Shown one piece after another: positions 59,105-64,000 of a stretch of DNA of 64,000 bases (the first letter of the stretch is position 1; each line of letters begins with the position of its first letter). The notes under the pieces are model-generated. The model was not told the origin of the DNA, did not search any database, and was given only the letters and a program-made list of their open reading frames with translations. A program made the translations under genes and the position numbers. This DNA is from CAZRKC01 sp964600665 (GTDB lineage Bacteria > Bacillota > SLNR01): the NCBI GenBank assembly GCA_964600665.1, contig CAZRKC010000008.1, positions 30,289 through 94,288 of the forward strand, given 5' to 3'.

Positions 59105-59239
59105 TCGCCAATCCCTCCAAAAATAAAAAAATGTTGTCACATTTTCGGTCACAAACAATCAATACGCTAGCAAGTATAATAAGTTTAGCATAGCCCAAGA
59201 TACAGTGTCAAGGAAGTCAGTGTTTTCCAGTAATAAAGA

Positions 59240-59263
59240 AAGCATCAGGTAAGCCTGATGCTT
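59240..59263 (-). terminator. Rho-independent terminator after the nitroreductase
   Basis: 10-bp stem AAGCATCAGG/CCTGATGCTT, 4-nt loop, followed by TCTTTATT on the minus strand. Confidence 0.82.
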
Positions 59264-59788
59264 CTAAAACTTCTCCCAATGCACCCATTCAGACATTGGT
59301 CTTCTATCTGGTCCTTCTCTTTCAACTTGAGCTGGATAACCCAAAGCAATCAAGGCCATGACACAATAGTGATTTGGAATTTCAAAAATTTCTTTGACTG
59401 ACTCCTCAGAAAAGTCACCGACCCAGCAGGTACCAAGTCCTTTACCATGAGCAGCAAGTAATAGATTCTGAATGGCGGCGGCTGTATCCTGCACCTCAAA
59501 ATATTGGAGGCCTGGTTCTTCAGAATCCGTCTTTCTCATTTTCAACTCGCAGCACACTGCAATGACAACATCAGCATTGGGGAGAAAACGCGCAAAGCGA
59601 TGCCCTTCTGCCAATTGTGCTTGTTTGATTTTATCACGAGTGATGATGATCTCCCAGGGTTGTTGATTATGGGCTGAAGGAGCCCAGCCCGCAGCCTCAA
59701 TCACCTCAGAGAGCGTATCATTTGGGACATGCTTTTCTGAAAATGCTCTCACACTTCGTCTTCCCCGGATTGCTTCAAATATCTCCAT
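59264..59788 (-). CDS. Nitroreductase-family FMN oxidoreductase
   Basis: 174-residue flavoprotein of the NfsB/FRP fold. AIRGRRSVRAFSEKHVP near the N-terminus contacts FMN, followed by AAGWAPSAHNQQPWEIIIT (read in pieces) near 40, AAIQNLLLAAHGKGLGTCWVGDF (read in pieces) near 108, and ALIALGYPAQ near 148. Uses NAD(P)H to reduce quinones or nitro compounds, or acts in dehalogenation in some lineages; the physiological acceptor is unknown. ATG at 59788 behind GGGGAGG, preferred over a longer frame. Single-gene unit with its own terminator. Confidence 0.9.
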   Translation of the reverse strand: MEIFEAIRGRRSVRAFSEKHVPNDTLSEVIEAAGWAPSAHNQQPWEIIITRDKIKQAQLAEGHRFARFLPNADVVIAVCCELKMRKTDSEEPGLQYFEVQDTAAAIQNLLLAAHGKGLGTCWVGDFSEESVKEIFEIPNHYCVMALIALGYPAQVEREGPDRRPMSEWVHWEKF

Positions 59789-59874
59789 CAATATTCCTCC
59801 CCATTTCATCTTGTGCCTCGGTGTAGTATCGTTGCATGTCAGCCGATTACGACTCGTGCACAAGGCAAATTCTA

Positions 59875-60438
59875 CTAACGAACTTCGCCCAAGGCTTCAT
59901 CAGCTTCCTTGACCCATTTTTCAATCTGCTCTCGAGTCGATTCATCTTCCCATTGGAGTGACAATAGATGATTCCACACATTCAACGCACTTGCGTAGTC
60001 TTTCAGATAAAACTGATAAATGACGCCGCTACTGTATAGTGCACCCCAATGATCGCTATCAAGAACCAGCGCTTGACGAAATGAAGCTAATGCTGCCTCC
60101 ATTTGGTTTGAATAATAATACGCCGTTCCAATCCCTGCAAAGATCGATGCATTTTCTGGATGCTCTGGATCTGCTGCAATCGCATCAGAATAGTAACTCA
60201 CCGCGTCTGCATATTTCCCGGACTGCAGCGCCTGATCGCCCTGAGCTACAAGGCTTGACCAGCCGGTACGATTAATTCGAAAATAGTCCAGGATTCCCGA
60301 ACCGATAGATATTGCAGGAACCAATACCATCGAGAGGACAATCAAAAGAACACCCGCTTTAATAAGGAGCGAATTTTTTGGCTTTTGGCGCGATTCGTCC
60401 GTTTGGCCCTGATTTACACTCATATGAATCCGTCTCAT
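59875..60438 (-). CDS. Membrane-anchored TPR protein
   Basis: 187 residues. A short cytosolic polar start is followed by one hydrophobic segment, about residues 25-47 (LLIKAGVLLIVLSMVLVPAISIG), then TPR repeats on the outer face: ALQSGKYADAVSYYSDAIAADP near 73, IFAGIGTAYYYSNQMEAALASFRQALVLDS (read in pieces) near 103, and YSSGVIYQFYLKDYASALNVWNHL (read in pieces) near 135. A protein-interaction scaffold; partner unknown. The ATG at 60438 follows the rex stop by 2 bp and is coupled to it; an ATG at 60423 is possible. Confidence 0.8.
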   Translation of the reverse strand: MRRIHMSVNQGQTDESRQKPKNSLLIKAGVLLIVLSMVLVPAISIGSGILDYFRINRTGWSSLVAQGDQALQSGKYADAVSYYSDAIAADPEHPENASIFAGIGTAYYYSNQMEAALASFRQALVLDSDHWGALYSSGVIYQFYLKDYASALNVWNHLLSLQWEDESTREQIEKWVKEADEALGEVR

Positions 60439-60440
60439 GA

Positions 60441-61100
60441 TTAATAACCGCCTTGATCTTGCTTTTTTATTTTCTCGTTCTGCAGTCGGTATGATAAAAC
60501 AGCTAAATCAGCTGCTAGATCTTCGTTGCGCACTAAAACCCCCGGTCGCGATCGTAAAACAATTGGTGCAAAATTCCATATCGCAACAACCCCATGCGCT
60601 ATCAGCTCATCGGCAATCCGCTGCGCTGAATCTGCAGATACGGCTATGATGCCCATGTCAATCCGGTTTTCATCAATAAATCGACCAAGCTCACTCACCG
60701 GCATGATCGTTTTCCCGTCCATCATCGTGCCAATCTTGTTGGAATCACGGTCAAACAAACCGACAATATCGAGTCCGTAATCGGAAAAACCGGAATAATC
60801 TGCTAGTGCTGAGCCAAGTTTCCCAAGACCAACCAACGCAACGCGATGTCCAGATGATGCCCCTAATAGAAACCCGAGCCGATTTAAGAGATCGTGTGTA
60901 CGGTAGCCAACACCAGGTCTCCCTTTTCCCCATATATATGATAAATCTTTCCGTACCTGCGCTGGCTCGATATCTAATGATAACCCGATCTCTTCAGACG
61001 AAACAGTGGCCTGACCTATTTCCTGTCGGTTCATTAAATCCCGGTAATAACGAGGTAATCGTTCAGCTGTGGGAGGTGGAACTCCCTCTTTTTTTCTCAT
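60441..61100 (-). CDS. rex: Redox-sensing transcriptional repressor Rex
   Basis: Senses the NADH/NAD+ ratio and represses fermentation and electron-transfer genes when NAD+ is high. About 219 residues. N-terminal winged helix (PPPTAERLPRYYRDLMN, SSEEIGLSLDIEPAQVRKDLSYI, read in pieces) and C-terminal Rossmann domain with VALVGLGKLGSALADYSGF (read in pieces) near 83 and the domain-swap helix at the end. I start at the ATG 61100 behind CAGGTGACATAT; the in-frame GTG upstream is part of the ribosome binding site. Transcribed with the TPR gene. Confidence 0.95.
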   Translation of the reverse strand: MRKKEGVPPPTAERLPRYYRDLMNRQEIGQATVSSEEIGLSLDIEPAQVRKDLSYIWGKGRPGVGYRTHDLLNRLGFLLGASSGHRVALVGLGKLGSALADYSGFSDYGLDIVGLFDRDSNKIGTMMDGKTIMPVSELGRFIDENRIDMGIIAVSADSAQRIADELIAHGVVAIWNFAPIVLRSRPGVLVRNEDLAADLAVLSYRLQNEKIKKQDQGGY

Positions 61101-61134
61101 ATATGTCACCTGATTCTCTTAGATTCCAAGATAC

Positions 61135-61164
61135 ATTTTACCATAAATCAGCGATTTTGAGCAA
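61135..61164 (-). promoter_or_regulatory. Putative promoter of rex
   Basis: Minus-strand TTGCTC (61159-61164), 18-bp spacer, TAAAAT (61135-61140). Reasonable but not consensus. Confidence 0.45.
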
Positions 61165-61172
61165 ATCCTGTC

Positions 61173-62318
61173 TTACTCGAATGCTATTCGTGAAACCGCA
61201 TCAATTACGTAATCAACTTCATCAAGAGAGTTAAAATATCCCATGCTGAATCGAATGGTCCCGGTTGGATAGGTGCCAATCGTCATATGTGCATGTGGGG
61301 CGCAATGCAGGCCGGTTCGACAAGCCACGCCATAACCAGTATCCAAGAGATGGCCAACAATAGCGGGATCTTTCCCGTTTATACACAACGAAACGACAGC
61401 CACACTTTGACTTCGGTCATGTGGACCATATACTGTCACATTAGGAATTTGTATCAATCCACTCCAAAGTTTTCTTGACAACTCCGTTTCATGCACTCGA
61501 ATGCGATCTATCCCTTGATCAAAAATATATTCAATACCCGCGGTCAGCCCTGCAATCCCCGAGGTGTTGGGTGTTCCGGCTTCCAGGGCATCCGGGAAAA
61601 ATTCGGGATGCCGATCACTCTCGGATATACTTCCGGTTCCACCTTCTCTCCATGGAGCCAGGTCGATCCCTTCTCGAACATAGAGCCCGCCGGTACCTTG
61701 CGGCCCCATCAATCCCTTATGTCCAGTAAATGCTAGCATGTCGATGCCCATCTCTTCAACATGGATGGGAACCGTGCCCGCTGTTTGGGCTGCATCAACC
61801 AACAGGCATATCCCTTGCTCCCTGGTTAATTTACCGATTTGTGCCACTGGCATGATGCTCCCGGTCACATTTGAAGCATGCGTAAGGACAACCATTCTTG
61901 TATTGCTTCGGATAGCAGACATGATATCTTCAGGCGCTAATATCCCTTCCGGGACACAGGGAACCACAGTCAATTCGATTAGACCGCGATGATGTAAACC
62001 CATCAGAGGACGCATGACAGCATTATGTTCCATCGAGGAGGTGATCACATGATCACCAGCTTTTAAATATCCTTTCATCGCCATGTTGATGCTATCCGTC
62101 GCATTGAGAGTAAAGACAATTCGATCCTCATGTGTGCATCCAAAGAGTGTACTCACAACTTCTCTGGCATGGAATAAAATTCGTCCCGCGCTCAATGACC
62201 GTGTATGTCCAGAACGGCCAGGGTTCGCACCAACCTGTCTCATAAAGTAGTCAGCAGCTTGGTAAACAGATTCAGGTTTCGGCCAGCTCGTTGCTGCATT
62301 ATCAAAATAGACTTCCAT
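61173..62318 (-). CDS. Cysteine desulfurase family protein (EF2568 type)
   Basis: PLP-dependent class V aminotransferase fold, 381 residues. FDNAATSWPKPESVYQA near the N-terminus, the PLP lysine in LAFTGHKGLMGPQGTGGLYV (read in pieces) near 198, and the catalytic Cys in YGVACRTGLHCAPHAH near 345. It looks like the subgroup found beside selD and DUF3343 genes, not IscS or SufS. Such enzymes deliver sulfur or selenium for selenium-dependent molybdenum hydroxylases. ATG at 62318 behind GGAGG. It is 14 bp downstream of the DUF3343 gene. Confidence 0.85.
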   Translation of the reverse strand: MEVYFDNAATSWPKPESVYQAADYFMRQVGANPGRSGHTRSLSAGRILFHAREVVSTLFGCTHEDRIVFTLNATDSINMAMKGYLKAGDHVITSSMEHNAVMRPLMGLHHRGLIELTVVPCVPEGILAPEDIMSAIRSNTRMVVLTHASNVTGSIMPVAQIGKLTREQGICLLVDAAQTAGTVPIHVEEMGIDMLAFTGHKGLMGPQGTGGLYVREGIDLAPWREGGTGSISESDRHPEFFPDALEAGTPNTSGIAGLTAGIEYIFDQGIDRIRVHETELSRKLWSGLIQIPNVTVYGPHDRSQSVAVVSLCINGKDPAIVGHLLDTGYGVACRTGLHCAPHAHMTIGTYPTGTIRFSMGYFNSLDEVDYVIDAVSRIAFE

Positions 62319-62332
62319 CTCGACAGCCTCCT

Positions 62333-62548
62333 TTAGAATACATACAGCCCCTCATAAGAAAGTGTTTGTTGAGCCAGATAGCATTCCACTTGCTCCCTGT
62401 CGCTTACATTAAATCGCAATGCTAGTCCACAACCAGAATGGATTGCTCTGGGGACCGGAATGGTGTCGAAGCGCACATGCCCTTTATGGAATCGATTCTC
62501 TGCCTTAAGGGCATCATGTATAGACCGAAATGTGATATAGAGATACAT
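62333..62548 (-). CDS. DUF3343 protein, putative Se/S carrier-like
   Basis: 71-residue protein. N-terminal TFRSIHDALKAENRF, central PVPRAIHSGCGLALRF with the conserved Ser-Gly-Cys-Gly, and a C-terminal GLYVF. DUF3343 proteins are described as possible sulfur or selenium carriers because of this cysteine and because they occur beside cysteine desulfurases and SelD. ATG at 62548 with GGAGGTTGCATA. Operon with the desulfurase. No SelD in the window. Confidence 0.85.
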   Translation of the reverse strand: MYLYITFRSIHDALKAENRFHKGHVRFDTIPVPRAIHSGCGLALRFNVSDREQVECYLAQQTLSYEGLYVF

Positions 62549-62620
62549 TATGCAACCTCCTTACTCTTTTGCATTTTCGTGCTCAGTACGGAAAATCCTT
62601 TCTTGTGAACACGCAAAAAA

Positions 62621-62636
62621 AGAGCCTTCCGGCTCT
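62621..62636 (-). terminator. Rho-independent terminator after the second codY
   Basis: AGAGCC/GGCTCT stem, 4-nt loop, followed by T7 on the minus strand. Confidence 0.82.
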
Positions 62637-62650
62637 GCAAAAGCAAGATC

Positions 62651-63439
62651 TCACTTGCTCAAATCCTCGATGGCTTTCAAAAGCTGATTATTTAAAACTT
62701 TGACGTATGTGCCCTTCATACCCAGGGACCTTGAGTTTATTATACCGGCACTTTCAAGTTTCCTTAAGGCGTTGACGATCACAGACCTGGTAATCCCGGC
62801 TTGATCCGCGACCTTCGCTGCCGTAATGACACCCTCTTCTCCATTGAGCTCTTGGAGAACAGCCTCAATGGCAATGAGTTCAGAATATGATATGGTGCGA
62901 AGAACCAACTGGATCGATGCAGCAGCCCGCTCACCCTTTTCAGCATGCTCCATTCGCGATCGGACCATTTCCATACCCACAACAGTCGCACCATATTCTG
63001 CAATAATAAGATCATCATCACTGAAAGGCTTTTGAGTATTAATCAAAACCAATGTCCCAAAACGTTCACCATGAATGATAATCGGAAGGTAAGAACTGAT
63101 ATGATGCTCACCGGTACAGGCGATGGAATCATCGAATAAGCATTGGTCAATGTCTTCTTTCACATTAGTCAATGTTTCATCCATTTGTTCAAGTCGTGCC
63201 ACCATCTTTTCAGATAACGTCAAGTCCTTGAGGTCGAGTCCATCTGAAACAAGACATACATAACCAATAGAAAGATATGCACCCAAGGCCTGCCCAGCTG
63301 TATCGAATATAAATGCATTCACGCCCAGGGCTTGGCCCAATATTTTCGTCGTATCATTAAAATTCATCGGATCTCCGTATGAACGAAGGATCAAATTCCT
63401 GATTCCTCTGACCCTTTCCAATAGTGTTTGCACAGTCAT
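62651..63439 (-). CDS. Second CodY-family regulator, diverged effector domain
   Basis: 262 residues. The winged helix is almost identical to the canonical CodY at 42122-42904 (KVADQAGITRSVIVNALRK and RSLGMKGTYVKV), and the linker DLIIAEYGATVVGMEMVRSRMEHAEKGE (read in pieces) is well kept. The N-terminal GAF half is much less similar. It lacks the FPEE segment of isoleucine-sensing CodY, and has LTLSEKMV there, plus three cysteines in GYVCLVSDG and QCLFDDSIACTGEHH. ATG at 63439 behind GGGGGG. Single-gene unit with a terminator. Probably binds CodY-like DNA with a different or lost signal. Confidence 0.9.
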   Translation of the reverse strand: MTVQTLLERVRGIRNLILRSYGDPMNFNDTTKILGQALGVNAFIFDTAGQALGAYLSIGYVCLVSDGLDLKDLTLSEKMVARLEQMDETLTNVKEDIDQCLFDDSIACTGEHHISSYLPIIIHGERFGTLVLINTQKPFSDDDLIIAEYGATVVGMEMVRSRMEHAEKGERAAASIQLVLRTISYSELIAIEAVLQELNGEEGVITAAKVADQAGITRSVIVNALRKLESAGIINSRSLGMKGTYVKVLNNQLLKAIEDLSK

Positions 63440-63549
63440 CCCCCCACACTGTTTTTCGTGCTTCGCCTACTTGACGTGCTGTCTTCTTACGAAGACCAGG
63501 TTATACTGGCTCAATGCCTCTGGCCATTTGCTGAAATATTTCATATATT

Positions 63550-63582
63550 CACGATATAGTATCTATTTGAACATATATCGTG
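63550..63582. repeat. 9-bp inverted repeat upstream of the second codY
   Basis: CACGATATA (63550-63558) and TATATCGTG (63574-63582), 15 bp apart, in an A+T-rich stretch about 110-145 bp before the second codY start. The 193-bp gap between rnhB and codY holds this repeat and no other clear element. Confidence 0.5.
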
Positions 63583-63632
63583 TTTTTCCTGCAATCTATG
63601 GTATTTTCAAAAAAAATTATCCAATTATCAGC

Positions 63633-64000
63633 TTAATTTCTCTTATGAGACAAACACTCATTGAACAAACCTAATTGACCATCTGAATGATTCGCCAGTG
63701 CTTGCCGTACCGGTTCATAGTGGATTCGATGGATTGGGCAGGGCCCAAATCGTTCCAACGCTTCTTTGTGTTGCTTTGTCAGATATCCCTTATTCCGATC
63801 AAACCCATACGACGGGTATGCTCTGCTGATTTGTATGATTGCCCGGTCACGAGATACTTTCGCGAGAACTGAAGCTGCACTGATAGCAGGAACGATATCA
63901 TCACCTTTCACAATTGCTCTCCCTTGAATACCCGTATCCGGAACAAAAAGCCCGTCAACCAAAATAAGACCAGGCCGGATCGATAACCCCGCCACAGCCC
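63633..64000 (-). CDS. rnhB: Ribonuclease HII, 5' part cut by window edge
   Basis: Hydrolyses the RNA strand of RNA-DNA hybrids, including single ribonucleotides in DNA. About 122 C-terminal residues are visible, with the frame open to the window end. RPGLILVDGLFVPD near the start, then IVKGDDIVPAISAASVLAKVSRDR (read in pieces) including a catalytic Asp region, GYLTKQHKEALERFGPCPIHR (read in pieces), and SHKRN near the end. In Bacillus rnhB lies near topA; here it is separated by about 14 kb of metabolic genes. Confidence 0.92.
   Translation of the reverse strand, partial: AVAGLSIRPGLILVDGLFVPDTGIQGRAIVKGDDIVPAISAASVLAKVSRDRAIIQISRAYPSYGFDRNKGYLTKQHKEALERFGPCPIHRIHYEPVRQALANHSDGQLGLFNECLSHKRN

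Noticed and set aside
59131..59160. Perfect Rex operator upstream of the acyl-CoA dehydrogenase
   Set aside because: The half-sites are spaced by 9 instead of 6 bp and one is imperfect, so it is listed only as a low-interest finding and not as a feature.
1..64000. CRISPR arrays, tRNA/rRNA genes, insertion sequences or prophage
   Set aside because: No regularly spaced direct repeats, no tRNA-like cloverleaf, no transposase or integrase other than the housekeeping XerC were seen by eye. A tRNAscan or repeat search could still find something subtle.

Overview
The window is chromosomal DNA of a low-to-mid GC Gram-positive bacterium (Firmicutes), most likely an anaerobe of the Clostridia grade. 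The evidence is the gene order, AGGAGG-type ribosome binding sites before nearly every gene, CodY, Rex, RNase J, a glycyl T-box leader, an M-box magnesium riboswitch, an EtfA carrying a ferredoxin domain, and several small iron-sulfur proteins. Nearly all genes lie on the minus strand. The exceptions are mgtE plus a methyltransferase, a DUF3048 lipoprotein, and mtnP-mtnA. I see no insertion sequence, prophage, CRISPR array, rRNA or tRNA.

Layout, low to high coordinates: (1) 1-14.5 kb: a truncated M20 peptidase, an MreB/Mbl homologue, a ribokinase with a SIS isomerase, an amidohydrolase, a pyruvate-kinase-C-like protein, an AtpI/AtpZ-like membrane protein, 5-oxoprolinase (pxpA and a fused pxpBC), then ftsK/spoIIIE, RNase J, a family-4 uracil-DNA glycosylase, asd and dut. 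(2) 14.5-17 kb, plus strand: promoter, M-box riboswitch, a 28-codon leader ORF and mgtE, then a methyltransferase. (3) 17-39.3 kb, minus strand: the classic Firmicutes information-processing supercluster, read in transcription order as rpsB-tsf / pyrH-frr-orphan-ferredoxin / uppS-cdsA-dxr-rseP-ispG-proS / glycosyltransferase-mgtC / rimP-nusA-rnpM-ylxQ-infB-ylxP-rbfA-nrnA-truB-ribF / orphan-rpsO-pnp. (4) 39.3-49.3 kb: T-box-controlled glyQS, the DUF3048 lipoprotein, and the topA-trmFO-xerC(codV)-hslV-hslU-codY block. (5) 49.4-64 kb, accessory metabolism: nitrilase/mtnU diverging from mtnP-mtnA; an M20-ornithine cyclodeaminase-M20 operon; acyl-CoA dehydrogenase-etfB-etfA; nitroreductase; rex with a TPR protein; an EF2568-type cysteine desulfurase with a DUF3343 protein; a second codY; and the 3' part of rnhB.

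The genes suggest amino-acid and peptide catabolism (M20 peptidases, oxoprolinase, ornithine cyclodeaminase-like enzyme, CodY) coupled to flavin-based electron transfer (ACAD/EtfAB, Rex). The most unusual regulatory locus is upstream of mgtE. There an M-box is followed by a short ORF beginning Met-Asp-Pro-Ala-Pro and by two competing hairpins, one of which would cover the mgtE ribosome binding site. The other notable feature is a second, diverged CodY that keeps an almost unchanged DNA-reading head. All calls come from reading the sequence. No database or structure search was run, and starts were chosen by Shine-Dalgarno placement.
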